DNA from: Actinomadura sp. KC216
GTDB lineage: Bacteria; Actinomycetota; Actinomycetes; Streptosporangiales; Streptosporangiaceae
Direction of reading: 5' to 3'
Assembly (NCBI RefSeq): GCF_004348535.1
Contig: NZ_SMJX01000018.1
Coordinates: 1 to 51,391, forward strand
Length of the DNA stretch: 51,391 nucleotides
The position numbers and the translations under genes were made by a program. Position 1 is the stretch's first letter. The number at the start of each line of letters is the position of its first letter. The notes below the pieces were generated by a model. That model did no database searches, had not been told where the DNA came from, and worked only from the letters and a program-made list of their open reading frames with translations. This document shows, one piece after another, positions 41,268-49,938 of this stretch.

Positions 41268-41948
41268 ATGAGACGGCACGACGACGGTGGCATCGGAGTT
41301 CAGGCGGTGGTGTTCGATCTGGACGGCACCCTCGTCGACACCATGACATCGCTGCCGGAAGCCTACGTGGCGGCCATCGCCGAACTGGGCGGCCCAGAGC
41401 TGACCGTCGACGAGCTGGTCGGAATGTGGCACCTCGGCCCCGCTCCGGCGCTGCTGGCGCACATTCTGGGCAGGGCGGTCACCGACGATGAGACGGAGCG
41501 CCTCTACGAGCATGCCGCCGCCGCGGTCGAGTCGGCCCGCCCGTTCCCCGGCGTCCGGGAACTCCTGCGGGCGCTGCGCGACGACGGCGTCCTCCTCGCG
41601 GTCTACACCAGCGCCACGCGCCGGATCGCCGACCCGATGCTGGCGGGCAGCGGCCTGGACGGCTACTTCCCCGTCGTGGTGACCGGTGACCAGGTCGCCG
41701 ACCCGAAACCCGCTCCGGACGGCCTTCTGCACGCCTGCCGCCTGCTGGGCGTCTCCGCATCGGAGACCGCGTACGTGGGCGACTCCGAGACCGACCTGGG
41801 CTGCGCCCGGGCCGCGGGGGCGGCACCCGTCCACGCGCGCTGGTCCGCGAGTTCCCGCAGCGGCCACCACCCGCCCGCGGCCTACCGCCCCGCCGACGTG
41901 ATCACCGTGCTCTCCGCACGCAGGCCGCTGTGCGAGGGGTCGCCGTAG
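41268..41948 (+). CDS. HAD-superfamily phosphatase
   Basis: A protein of 226 residues. Motif I is VVFDLDGTLVDT, motif II is AVYTSATRR, the Lys is in ADPKPAPDG and motif IV is YVGDSETDLGCARAAG: a complete subclass I hydrolase of the phosphoglycolate-phosphatase (Gph) type. ATG at 41268 is used; upstream Arg-rich codons do not look conserved. Its 3' end overlaps the LuxR gene on the other strand by 67 bases. It may dephosphorylate a pathway intermediate or be housekeeping. Confidence 0.87.
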   Translation: MRRHDDGGIGVQAVVFDLDGTLVDTMTSLPEAYVAAIAELGGPELTVDELVGMWHLGPAPALLAHILGRAVTDDETERLYEHAAAAVESARPFPGVRELLRALRDDGVLLAVYTSATRRIADPMLAGSGLDGYFPVVVTGDQVADPKPAPDGLLHACRLLGVSASETAYVGDSETDLGCARAAGAAPVHARWSASSRSGHHPPAAYRPADVITVLSARRPLCEGSP

Positions 41949-42550
41949 TTCACCAGCCGGCCCCTGCCGAGGACCCTGCCCTTCGCGTCGATGATCCCGA
42001 GCCGGATGGCCGCCGCGACGGCCGAGGTGCGGTTCGTGGAGCCGAGCTTGGCGATGACCATGGCCACGTTGCGTTTGACGCCGTGCTCGGTGATCCCCAT
42101 CCGGACCGCGATCTGGCGGTTGGTCAGCCCCCGGGCGAGGTTCCCCAGGGTCTCGGTCTCGCGCGGTGTCAGGATGGCGCGCACCTGATCGGGCACCCGG
42201 CTCGGCGGAAGGGAGCAGAGCTCGCTCAGGACGCGCTCCAGATCCGCGGCGGTCAGGCCCTTCACCGGCAGGACCGCGTCGGCCCGGCTCACCCACTCCT
42301 GCGCTTCCCCGGCGGTGGCCGACGAGGGATCCGCCAGCAGGACGAGCGTCGCGGCGGCCCGGCGCACGATCGGGCGGCCACGGACCGGAGGGATCACCAC
42401 GACCACGTCGGCCCACCGGCACTCCTCCCCCGCCGCGACCAGCCGGGCCGACTCCACCGGCGGCAGCCCGTCGAGCACCGCCACGGCGCCGTGGCCCAGC
42501 AGCAGGTCGTCGCTGACGACCACCGTTCTCAGTCCCGCGGCCGCCGTCAT
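41882..42550 (-). CDS. LuxR-type regulator with degenerate receiver domain
   Basis: A protein of 222 residues. The C-terminal HTH is clear: LTPRETETLGNLARGLTNRQIAVRMGI and VKRNVAMVIAKLGSTNRT. The N-terminus folds like a receiver with SDD at residues 13-15, but the place of the phosphorylated Asp reads ADVVVVIPP instead of DVVLLD, so phosphorylation is unlikely. Such atypical regulators in antibiotic clusters often bind a pathway product. It is the last gene of the ATP-grasp B operon, 4 bases after the PqqD-like gene. Confidence 0.87.
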   Translation of the reverse strand: MTAAAGLRTVVVSDDLLLGHGAVAVLDGLPPVESARLVAAGEECRWADVVVVIPPVRGRPIVRRAAATLVLLADPSSATAGEAQEWVSRADAVLPVKGLTAADLERVLSELCSLPPSRVPDQVRAILTPRETETLGNLARGLTNRQIAVRMGITEHGVKRNVAMVIAKLGSTNRTSAVAAAIRLGIIDAKGRVLGRGRLVNYGDPSHSGLRAESTVITSAGR

Positions 42551-42554
42551 GCGC

Positions 42555-42836
42555 TCAGCCGGATTCCGGATCGGCCTGGATGAAACCGCGCTCGAGGAGC
42601 GTGCCCAGGTAGGACTTCACGACCTCGTCCGCCTTCGCCCGGTCCACCGAGTAGTGCTCGGCGACGGCGTCGACGATCTCCTTCACCGCCCGGCCGCCGC
42701 CGACCAGGGACCAGATGTACGCGCCGGTCTCGTTCACCGAGTAGGCGTCGATGTAGGACTCCAGCAGGATCTCCGAGCCGGACCGCCGGGTGAACACCCC
42801 CAGCGAACGCAGCGGCTTCCAGTCGTCGCCGATCAC
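42555..42836 (-). CDS. PqqD-like peptide-recognition protein
   Basis: A protein of 93 residues. LRSLGVFTRRSGSEILLESYIDAYSVNETGAYIWSLV followed by VKEIVDAVAEHYSVDRAKADEVVKSYLGTLLERGFI is the standard PqqD winged-helix pattern (LNExAAxIWxLxDG...EIxxxLxxxYxV). PqqD domains bind leader peptides of RiPP precursors. No precursor gene was found beside it, so here it may bind a carrier-like peptide or have another role. It starts with GTG overlapping the nucleotidyltransferase stop. Confidence 0.88.
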   Translation of the reverse strand: MIGDDWKPLRSLGVFTRRSGSEILLESYIDAYSVNETGAYIWSLVGGGRAVKEIVDAVAEHYSVDRAKADEVVKSYLGTLLERGFIQADPESG

Positions 42837-43705
42837 GCGCTCCGCTCCTCCACCACCAGCAGCATCTGCTGCGCCGAGCGGGCGGCCCTCTCCGACCATC
42901 CGCGCGGGTCCTCGGCGGCGCCCTTCCCGTTCAGCAGGGCCCAGCCCTCGTCGAGGGAGAGCTCCCGGAGGGGGGTGGTGGCAAGCCTGCGGTAGAGCCA
43001 CTTGCGGTTGATCGAGAAGTCCCCGTTGACCGCGAGCAGCGCCTCCAGCGCGAAGGTGAAGGCCTCCCGCGCCGCGAGGACGGCGGTCTCGAGGTCGCCG
43101 GACTGGAGCAGGCCCCCCACGTCCTCCAGATAGCTCTCGGCGCTGAGCTTGCGGTTCTCGGCGAGCCAGGCGCCGTACCGGGAGTTCAGGATCGCCGAGC
43201 GGCGTTCCTCCCACCACGGCCGTCCGTGCAGCGCCTGGCCGCTGACCAGCCGGTACAGCATGTCCTGCTCGAGCTTCCCGAGCTCGGGCGCCTCCTGGTC
43301 GGGGATCTCCCCGCTGAACCGGCCGATGATCTCGTCGATCTGGACGATCCGCCACACCTCGGCGTCGGCGCGGTACTGGCTCAGCTCACCGATCACGATG
43401 TTGATGGTCGGATCCGCCGTCGAGGCGTCGCGGGTGAACGCCTCCTGCCCCGGGCTGACGGTGATCGGGTCGTCCACGATGACGTACAGGTCGAGGTCGC
43501 TGGCCGCGTGCCCCCACCCGAGGACGACGGAGCCCGCCACGAACGCCGAGGTCGCGCCGCTGAAGTCGGGGAAGTACTTGAGGACGTCCGCCCAGGTCGG
43601 AAGCTCGGCGGACATGCGCTCCCCGGCGAGCGCGCGGCGGTTCTCCTCGGAGACCTCGACCCCGCTGCCGAAGCGCAGTTCCAGTGATGGTGGCTCGAAC
43701 GTCAT
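42833..43705 (-). CDS. Nucleotidyltransferase of the MNT/Pol-beta type
   Basis: A protein of 290 residues. The motif VAGSVVLGWGHAASDLDLYVIVD at 57-78 gives the GS loop and the two metal-binding Asp (Asp70, Asp72). A helical C-terminal domain with LLQSGDLETAVLAAREAFTFALEALLAV resembles HEPN/kanamycin-nucleotidyltransferase C-domains. It would transfer a nucleotide to a small molecule, protein or drug. AGGAG stands 10 bases before the ATG. It is coupled to the PqqD-like gene by GTGA, an unusual pairing. Confidence 0.85.
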   Translation of the reverse strand: MTFEPPSLELRFGSGVEVSEENRRALAGERMSAELPTWADVLKYFPDFSGATSAFVAGSVVLGWGHAASDLDLYVIVDDPITVSPGQEAFTRDASTADPTINIVIGELSQYRADAEVWRIVQIDEIIGRFSGEIPDQEAPELGKLEQDMLYRLVSGQALHGRPWWEERRSAILNSRYGAWLAENRKLSAESYLEDVGGLLQSGDLETAVLAAREAFTFALEALLAVNGDFSINRKWLYRRLATTPLRELSLDEGWALLNGKGAAEDPRGWSERAARSAQQMLLVVEERSA

Positions 43706-43740
43706 GCGGTTCCACTCCTGTCGGTGAAGGAAGGTGCGTC

Positions 43741-45225
43741 TCACGCCGGGTCGGCGGGACGCAGGACGAACAGATGCGTTCCGGCATCCCCGGGGCGCGT
43801 GCCGACGGTCCCGTAGACCCTGCGGTGATCGACCAGTTCCAGGCCTTCGGCGCGGGCCATCCGGACGAAGTTCGCCGGATAGGTCTTGCGCTCCACGTCG
43901 TAGGCGATCCCCGCCACCAGCGCTTCGAGTTCCAGGACGGCGAATCGCACCCGCTGCCAGCCCCCGGCCGCGCCGACGTGCACCGGCCGGTCGCGCCGGA
44001 CCTCGGCGAGGAGGCCCGCGAGCGCGTCCGGCGGCAGGCTCGAAGCCTTCCGCAAGGCGCGCAGGCGCGCGCTCTCCACCTGCGGCAACCGGTCCGCCTG
44101 GACGTGGGCCAGTGCCTCGTCGATGTAGACCATGTGGTGCCGGGCGATGTTGCTGGAGCGTTCCTCCTCGGTCTCGAACGCCCCGATCAGCTCGTCGGCG
44201 ACCATCACCAGGCCGTTCCGGTCGACCAGCCGGGCGAGCGAGCGGAGGAACACCCGGGTGTCCAGGTGGTGCGAGGTGCCGACGGAGACGACCAGCGGGT
44301 AGCCGCCGTCGCCGGTGAACTCCTCGATCCCCGCGTGGTGCGGCCTGATCGGCCATCCGGCGACGTTGTGGCACAGGTACGGGTAGGCGGCCGGGCTCGG
44401 CTCCACCGCGTCGATCTTGCTGTGCGGGAAGAGCTCGGCGAGCATGACCGTGGGCAGCCCAGGGCCGCTTCCGACGTCGAGGATCCGGTCCGGGGTGCCG
44501 GCCGAGTGCGCCCGGACCATCCTCCCCAGCATGATCATCTGTGCCGCGTAGGCCGGGTGCGTCGCCTCGAACAGCGCGTACTCGTCCACGCTGACCCGGC
44601 TCTCCCAGCTCTGGCTGAAGCGCCGGTCGGAGGGCTGCGCGGCCCCGAGGACCTCGTCGGGCCGGTGCTCGACGACGAACCGCGGGACGGCGGGGTCCCC
44701 GGCCGCGTTCAGCGCGTCGGCCGCGGCCGTGGCCAGCAGCCGGCTGTCGCCGTCGAGCAGGGCGCGCAGCCGGTCGCCGTCGGCGGGCGAGACGCGCCGC
44801 GGCTCCAGCCCGAGGATCCAGTCCGCGGTGTCCCATAACTCCGCGGACTGGTCATCTAACTCGGCGGGCTGGTCGGTCGTCCCGGTCGTCCCGGTCGTCG
44901 TGGGAAGAGGGACCGCCTGCCGCGCGCCGTCCTCGCCGGACCGGTGGTGGCCGGCGATCACGAGCCGGTCGGCGTCGACGGCGACGGTGACGAACGCGAG
45001 GGGGACGGTGAGATCGATCCCCGTGCGGTGCCGCCGCGCCGAGGCGCCGACCTCCGCGGCGTGCTCGCCGGCCGCCTCGACGGCCGCGCGCAATGCGGCA
45101 CCCCGATCGGCCACCCCCGGAAAGGTCACCGTAATGGCCCGGCCGGCGAGTCCGTTCTGGCATTCCTGCAGTACCTTCGCGACGACGCCGTGGACCTCGG
45201 AAACACTGGTCAGCTCAAGCATCAT
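43741..45225 (-). CDS. SAM-dependent methyltransferase with extra N-terminal domain
   Basis: A protein of 494 residues. The SAM loop ILDVGSGPGLPTVML is at about 248-262, followed by DAVEPSPAAYPYL and VADELIGAF; the class I core runs to about 390. The first 135 residues (TSVSEVHGVVAKVLQECQNGLAGRAITVTFP) form a separate domain I do not recognise, joined by a Thr/Gln/Asp linker (TTTGTTGTTDQ). It may be an O- or N-methyltransferase with a built-in substrate-docking module. It lies 52 bases after ATP-grasp B in the same operon. Confidence 0.85.
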   Translation of the reverse strand: MMLELTSVSEVHGVVAKVLQECQNGLAGRAITVTFPGVADRGAALRAAVEAAGEHAAEVGASARRHRTGIDLTVPLAFVTVAVDADRLVIAGHHRSGEDGARQAVPLPTTTGTTGTTDQPAELDDQSAELWDTADWILGLEPRRVSPADGDRLRALLDGDSRLLATAAADALNAAGDPAVPRFVVEHRPDEVLGAAQPSDRRFSQSWESRVSVDEYALFEATHPAYAAQMIMLGRMVRAHSAGTPDRILDVGSGPGLPTVMLAELFPHSKIDAVEPSPAAYPYLCHNVAGWPIRPHHAGIEEFTGDGGYPLVVSVGTSHHLDTRVFLRSLARLVDRNGLVMVADELIGAFETEEERSSNIARHHMVYIDEALAHVQADRLPQVESARLRALRKASSLPPDALAGLLAEVRRDRPVHVGAAGGWQRVRFAVLELEALVAGIAYDVERKTYPANFVRMARAEGLELVDHRRVYGTVGTRPGDAGTHLFVLRPADPA

Positions 45226-45277
45226 GCACCTTCGTCATTCAGCCCCGGCGGCCGCTCGGCTCGTCTGGGAGTGCGCC

Positions 45278-46525
45278 TTACGCGGTGTAGAAAGGTTGCG
45301 ACTCGAACGTGCGGAGCGCGTCGTAGTCGGCGACGACCTGGTCCGGATCGTCGGCCGCCAGATAAACGAAGCCGGGGGAGTCGAGAAGGCACGTCGTCGG
45401 GCCCAACTCGTGTCCCGGGACGGCACCGGTGGCCATGCCCGCGAACGTCGGCAGTGCCTCGATGGCCCTGCGCCACTCTAGCGATGCAACCACCCCGGGA
45501 AAACGGTTGTTTAGATCAACGAAACGTACGGCGCGATCGAGCTCGGCCGCCGCGTCGTCGTAGCCGATAAGCCATCCGGGGTCGAACAGCGAATCGACGT
45601 ACATCGTCGTCTGTGACAATCCGCACTGCTTGTCCACGACATCGGGAAGCGTCCCGCCGCCGAGCCGCGCACCGGTTTCGATGAGCACGGGCCCGGAGTC
45701 GGTCAGCATGACCTCGGTGTGCGCGGGGCTGTTCCTGATGCCCAGCACATCGAGAACGGTGCGGGTGAAATCACGTAACCGGAGCCACTCGGGCGACCCC
45801 GGCGTGACCGGCTCCTGATAGTCGTAGAGCGGAATCCCGTCGGCGTTCACTGTCTTGGTGTAACGCCAGACCTCCGCGATCTTGTGATGGCCTTCGCAGG
45901 AAACGGTGTCGACGAAGTACTCGGTGCCGAAGACGCGTTCCTGCACCAGGACGCTGTCGTTGGCGTCCCCGTAGACGTTGGCCGTTTCGAGCACCCACCG
46001 GCATGCCCGAAGGAGGCTCTCGGCGTCGTCGCAGAAGTAGACGTGGTCCGACCCCGCGCTGGCCACGGGCTTGGCCACCACGCCGGCCAGCCCGGCGGAC
46101 CGGTACCAGCCGACGGCCTCCTCCGCGTCCCGGAAGGACCTCCCACGTGGGACGACGACACCGCCGCTGGCCGCCACCTCGGCCATGCGGGTCTTGTCGC
46201 AGCTGGCGTCGGCCAGGTCGGCGCGGTTGCCGGGCAGGCCGAGACGGTCGCTGAGCCGGTCGGCGAGCAGGACTCCCGACTCGGTGCCGGGGACCACGCG
46301 CTCCACTCCCAGCTCGCCGAGCCGCGTGACGAGCGACTCGATATCCGGGTCGTGACCGAGGTCCGCCTCGAAGTCGGAGGGCTGGAAACCCTTCAGGTAG
46401 TAGGGGTGAATATCCGGCCTGCTCTGCACGTGGAAGCTCCGCGCGCCACGCTCCTTGAGCCTGCGGGAGAGCACCCTGCCCGTGGAGTAACCATCGACCA
46501 CGGCGATCTTCAACGTTCCCTCCAT
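45278..46525 (-). CDS. ATP-grasp ligase B (L-amino-acid ligase type)
   Basis: A protein of 415 residues. The N-terminal Rossmann-like part is LKIAVVDGYSTGRVLSRRLKERG. ATP-grasp elements are GVVAKPVASAGSDHVYFC, LVQERVFGTEYFVDTVS, and PVLIETGARLGGGTLPD, the metal site as in BacD/TabS-type dipeptide ligases (IE.GARxGGG). It probably forms a peptide bond between free amino acids. The start ATG at 46525 has GGGGGAAG 8 bases upstream. It is first in a five-gene operon behind a consensus promoter. It differs clearly from ligase A, so two distinct couplings are likely. Confidence 0.88.
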   Translation of the reverse strand: MEGTLKIAVVDGYSTGRVLSRRLKERGARSFHVQSRPDIHPYYLKGFQPSDFEADLGHDPDIESLVTRLGELGVERVVPGTESGVLLADRLSDRLGLPGNRADLADASCDKTRMAEVAASGGVVVPRGRSFRDAEEAVGWYRSAGLAGVVAKPVASAGSDHVYFCDDAESLLRACRWVLETANVYGDANDSVLVQERVFGTEYFVDTVSCEGHHKIAEVWRYTKTVNADGIPLYDYQEPVTPGSPEWLRLRDFTRTVLDVLGIRNSPAHTEVMLTDSGPVLIETGARLGGGTLPDVVDKQCGLSQTTMYVDSLFDPGWLIGYDDAAAELDRAVRFVDLNNRFPGVVASLEWRRAIEALPTFAGMATGAVPGHELGPTTCLLDSPGFVYLAADDPDQVVADYDALRTFESQPFYTA

Positions 46526-46737
46526 GCCGACACTTCCCCCGTTCAACACAGTTCACAGGACATGGATCAACAAACCGGACAAGCTGTCTTCCTTGCGCCC
46601 TTCGGGGGCACCGAGTTCCCACCGTCCTCAGCATTCGGTCGCAGAAATGCATTGACCGAGCCCAGTTGGCCGATCGGGGGCGGCTTCAGATGGCGGCGCA
46701 CCTGGGAAACCATCGACCATCGATCGAGATGACCTTG

Positions 46738-46827
46738 AGACTAAGGAGACGTTAACAGGATGTCAAGACCAGGTATCGAAATCTCTGAATGAGGTCTTGA
46801 CAGAGCCGTAGATGCTCCGATTATGCT
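46738..46827. promoter_or_regulatory. Back-to-back consensus promoters built on an inverted repeat
   Basis: TGTCAAGACC (46761-46770) and GGTCTTGACA (46793-46802) form a perfect 10-bp inverted repeat with a 22-base spacer. Each arm supplies a perfect TTGACA -35. Leftwards, TTGACA-17-TAGTCT drives ligase B; rightwards, TTGACA with ATTATG or TATGCT (spacing 17-19) drives the SARP. One regulator could bind both arms. Confidence 0.7.
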
Positions 46828-47051
46828 TTCGTCAACGTATGCGGGGCAGCACGCAACGTCACGGGGCCCTTTCCGATTTACCACAAACGATCCGCTGAGC
46901 TGCACATTCCTAGGAACGGTTGAAGTGTAAATGGGATTCAATGAGAATCATGGCAACACACGCACGGGTGATCACGGTCCGTTGACCGACTCGCCGGGGG
47001 CCGTGCCCTTATCCAAGGCTCGAACAGGGCCTTTGACGATCCGAGCAGACG

Positions 47052-47087
47052 GTTCACCGGGCAGTGCGAGTTCACCGGGCAGTGCGA
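47052..47087. repeat. Perfect tandem 18-bp repeat before the second SARP gene
   Basis: GTTCACCGGGCAGTGCGA occurs twice with no gap, ending one base before the SARP GTG. Its GTTCACC start resembles the half-sites at 33660-33703. The copies may be an operator or slow ribosome loading, since no standard ribosome site is otherwise present. Confidence 0.85.
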
Positions 47088-47088
47088 C

Positions 47089-47862
47089 GTGAGTAGCGGC
47101 TTATCGTCCACCAACGATCCAGCGCTCAACATCCTCGAGATATTCAGCCTCCGGGTCGGCGGGCAGGAAATCGAGATTCCCGCGATCCCGCGCTCACTTC
47201 TTTCCCACGTGGCGGTCAACGGGCGGACCATCGACCGCCGCCGCCTGACGCAGATCCTGTGGCCCGGACTCGGCGCGGCCGCCGCCACCAAACGCCTCCG
47301 CCAGATCCTCTGGCGATTGCGGTCGGCGACCGAGGTCCCGCTGCTGGAGGTCAACGACCTCACCATCTCCCTGCTGCCGAACGTGAGGGTGGACTGGGAG
47401 ACGGCCGAGGCGGAGGCGCGCGCGGTCGTCTCGTCGGGGGCCATCCGCGCGGATTCACCGGGCGCCCCCGTCTGGCGCCTGTTCGCCCTGCCCTTGATGT
47501 CCGATCACGACTGCGACTGCGCCACCGGCCGGGCCGCCCAGCTCCAGTGGGACCATCTGCGCTTCACCGCCCTGCAGATCGTCGCCGAGGAGATGATGGC
47601 GGCCGGCGAGGCGATGCCGGCGGTCGAGCACGCGACCGCGGGCATCCGGGTGGACGAGTTCAGCGAATGGCCGTACCGGATCATCGCGCAGGCCCACCAG
47701 GAGCGCGGCGACCTCGGTCTCGCGGCCAAGGTCATGGAACGCTACGACGACCTGCAGCGGGCGCGGCGGAGATTCTCCGCGGCGACCGGCCACCGGTTCC
47801 AGCCCGCCCGGCCGAACCGGGTCCCGGCGGCGCGGCGGGCGCCGGTCGCGGAGAAGGACTGA
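47089..47862 (+). CDS. Second SARP-like regulator
   Basis: A protein of 257 residues. The winged helix (NGRTIDRRRLTQILWPGLGAAAATKRLRQILWRLR...VPLLEVNDLTISLLPNVRVDW) and the BTAD-like helical domain (EEMMAAGEAMPAVEHATAGIRVDEFSEWPYRIIAQAHQERGDLGLAAKVMERYDDL) follow the SARP plan, but the first winged-helix strands are short and the sequence is far from the SARP at 38499. The GTG start directly follows an 18-bp tandem repeat. It probably controls the ligase B operon, the aminotransferase/PLP operon, or both. Confidence 0.85.
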   Translation: MSSGLSSTNDPALNILEIFSLRVGGQEIEIPAIPRSLLSHVAVNGRTIDRRRLTQILWPGLGAAAATKRLRQILWRLRSATEVPLLEVNDLTISLLPNVRVDWETAEAEARAVVSSGAIRADSPGAPVWRLFALPLMSDHDCDCATGRAAQLQWDHLRFTALQIVAEEMMAAGEAMPAVEHATAGIRVDEFSEWPYRIIAQAHQERGDLGLAAKVMERYDDLQRARRRFSAATGHRFQPARPNRVPAARRAPVAEKD

Positions 47863-47990
47863 CGATCGGCCGGGCCGGAGCGCGGAGGCTCCCCCTCGCC
47901 GCGTCCGCGCACCCCGCGGGGACCGGCCCGCCCGAGCCGAGCACGGCACGGCGCTGCTCCCTCCCTTCACAGTCGTGCGGCTCCGTTCCT

Positions 47991-49289
47991 TCACAGCCGT
48001 GACCCCCCGGCCTCGGCCGCTCCGGCGGGTTCCCCGGCGAACCGCCGGACCGGTGTGACCGGCGCGCCCTGGAGCAGCCGTGTCGCGTCACCCTCCTCGG
48101 CGAGCGCCGCGCAGGCACGCTCGAACGCGGTGAGGGCGCGGTCGAGATCCTCGTCGGAGTGCGCGGCGCACAGGTTGAAGGTGCCGGTGAAGAGCAGCCC
48201 GTCGGCGGTGAAGCACTGCTGGAACCAGCTCTTGACGACCTGGTCGCCGCCGAAGCCGACCACGGGCCGGCAGGGCTCGCCGCCCACGGTGACGAGCTCG
48301 GTGAGCCCGTGCCGCCGGACGCTGCCGTCCATCCCGGCCTGCAACCGCTCGCCGAGCCGCCCGATGCGCGGCAGCACCGTACCCTCGGACACCACGTCGA
48401 GGACGGTGCGCGCCGCGGCGAGCGAGAGCGTCTCACCGCCGTAGGTGCCCGAGACCAGCACCTCGCCGAACTCCCGCATGGTCTCCCGGCCGCCCGCGAC
48501 CGCCGAGAGCGGCATGCCGTTGCCCAGCGCCTTCCCGTAGCACGACAGGTCGGGGACCACGCCGTACTTCTCGCGCGCCCCGCCCGGTGCGACGCGGAAA
48601 CCCGCGACGACCTCGTCGAAGATCGAAAGCGCGCCGGCCCGGCGGCACGCCTCCACCACCCCCTCCAGGAACCCGGGCCGGGGACGGCCCGGCCCGCACG
48701 GATCGAGGACGACCGCCGCGACGTCGCCCGCCCGCAGCTCCTCGGTCACCGCCCGCAGGTCGTTGAACGGGAACGGGGTCACCAGCTCCGCCGCGTGGCG
48801 CGGGACCCCCTTGGCCGTTGGGGTCACGGCCGCGTACCAGTCGTGCCAGCCGTGGTACCCGCACACCAGCACGCGTTCGCGGCCGGTGCGTGCGCGGGCG
48901 AGCCGGACGGCCGCCGTGGTCGCCTCCGACCCCGTCTTGGCGAAGCGGACCGCGTCCACCCCGGGGCACAGCTCCACGATCCGCTCGGCGACCTCGACCT
49001 CGAGGGGATGCGTCATCGTGAAGCTGATGCCGTCGCGCAGCTGCCGGACGATGGCCTGCTCCACCCTCGGGTCGGCGTGGCCCAGCACCACCGGGCCGAG
49101 CGCCATGGGGAAGTCGACCCACTCGTTCCCGTCCACGTCCCAGACGTGGCCGCCCTCGGCCCGGCGCAGCAGCGAGGGGGCGCCCGCCGCCCACTGGCTC
49201 GGCGCCTTGGAGAGGGTCTGGCCACCGCCGGGGATCACCCGGTCGGCGCGGGCCGACCAGGCCTCTGACTGGACGAAGGACCGGGCCAA
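47991..49289 (-). CDS. Glutamate-1-semialdehyde-aminotransferase-like class III PLP enzyme
   Basis: A protein of about 432 residues. The PLP Lys is Lys253 in CYGKALGNGMPL, Asp225 is in SIFDEVVAGFR, and GYHGWHDWY matches the HemL/sugar-aminotransferase group; IPGGGQTLSKAP is the typical opening. It is more likely a pathway aminotransferase or aminomutase than housekeeping HemL. The start is a TTG, because homologues need residues upstream of every ATG/GTG in the frame; the ribosome site is weak (GGAAGG, 11 bases away). It follows pdxS and pdxT with only 4 bases between, so its cofactor supply is co-expressed. Confidence 0.87.
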   Translation of the reverse strand: MARSFVQSEAWSARADRVIPGGGQTLSKAPSQWAAGAPSLLRRAEGGHVWDVDGNEWVDFPMALGPVVLGHADPRVEQAIVRQLRDGISFTMTHPLEVEVAERIVELCPGVDAVRFAKTGSEATTAAVRLARARTGRERVLVCGYHGWHDWYAAVTPTAKGVPRHAAELVTPFPFNDLRAVTEELRAGDVAAVVLDPCGPGRPRPGFLEGVVEACRRAGALSIFDEVVAGFRVAPGGAREKYGVVPDLSCYGKALGNGMPLSAVAGGRETMREFGEVLVSGTYGGETLSLAAARTVLDVVSEGTVLPRIGRLGERLQAGMDGSVRRHGLTELVTVGGEPCRPVVGFGGDQVVKSWFQQCFTADGLLFTGTFNLCAAHSDEDLDRALTAFERACAALAEEGDATRLLQGAPVTPVRRFAGEPAGAAEAGGSRL

Positions 49290-49293
49290 GAGA

Positions 49294-49938
49294 TCACAGC
49301 CTTCCGCTCGTCCCGTGCGCCGCGCCGGAGGCCGGCGGCGCGTCTCCGAGCAGCGACCCGAAGGCCAGCCGGTGGATCCGGCCGTCGCGGGTGAGCTCGG
49401 GATGGAAGGTCGCCACGACGGCATTGCCCGCACGGCACAGCACCGGGGTCGGTCCCGCGGGACCGGCCACGCGGGCCAGCACCGTCACGCCGGGGCCGGC
49501 GCGCTCGATGATCGGGGCCCGGATGAAGACGCCCGGGAACGGCGGCTGCCCGTCGTCCAGCTCTACCGGGCTCTCGAAGCTGTCGATCTGGCGGCCGTAG
49601 CCGTTCCGCCGCACCGACAGGTCCACCAGCCCGAACGAGCCCTGGTCCGGCCGGCCGTCCAGGACGTCCTTGGCGAGCAGGATCGCGCCCGCGCAGGTGG
49701 CCAGGATGGGCAGCTCCCCGAGATCGAGGACGTTGAGTGCCTCCCAGAGCCCGGTGGAGGTCAGCATCATCGACATCACCGTCGACTCGCCGCCCGGGAG
49801 CACCAGAGCCTCGATGCCCGCCAGGTCCGTCGGGGTGCGGATCTGAACCGTGTCGGCGCCCAGGCCGCGCAGCACGGCCTCGTGTTCGAGGAACGCCCCC
49901 TGCAGTGCCAGGACGCCGACGAGTGGTCTACCAGCCAC
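49294..49938 (-). CDS. pdxT: Pyridoxal 5'-phosphate synthase glutaminase subunit
   Basis: A protein of 214 residues. It shows [14 protein letters not shown], the PGGEST loop, the nucleophile Cys in ATCAGA and the HPEL His/Glu pair, all PdxT signatures. It releases ammonia from glutamine for PdxS in the DXP-independent PLP route. The start is a GTG that overlaps the pdxS end by 11 bases. It is slightly longer than usual (about 195) through a C-terminal tail. Confidence 0.96.
   Translation of the reverse strand: MAGRPLVGVLALQGAFLEHEAVLRGLGADTVQIRTPTDLAGIEALVLPGGESTVMSMMLTSTGLWEALNVLDLGELPILATCAGAILLAKDVLDGRPDQGSFGLVDLSVRRNGYGRQIDSFESPVELDDGQPPFPGVFIRAPIIERAGPGVTVLARVAGPAGPTPVLCRAGNAVVATFHPELTRDGRIHRLAFGSLLGDAPPASGAAHGTSGRL

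Larger units (their letters stand above)
46526..47088. other. 563-bp divergent control region between ligase B and the second SARP
   Basis: No convincing gene; a minus-strand frame at 46741-46941 lacks a ribosome site. The region is AT-richer than its surroundings, with back-to-back promoters (46738-46827) and a tandem 18-bp repeat by the SARP start (47052-47087). The SARP leader would be about 250 nt. Confidence 0.65.

Noticed and set aside
46741..46941. Short minus-strand ORF considered as a precursor peptide
   Set aside because: TTG start without a ribosome site, no leader/core pattern, and it lies across the two consensus promoters.
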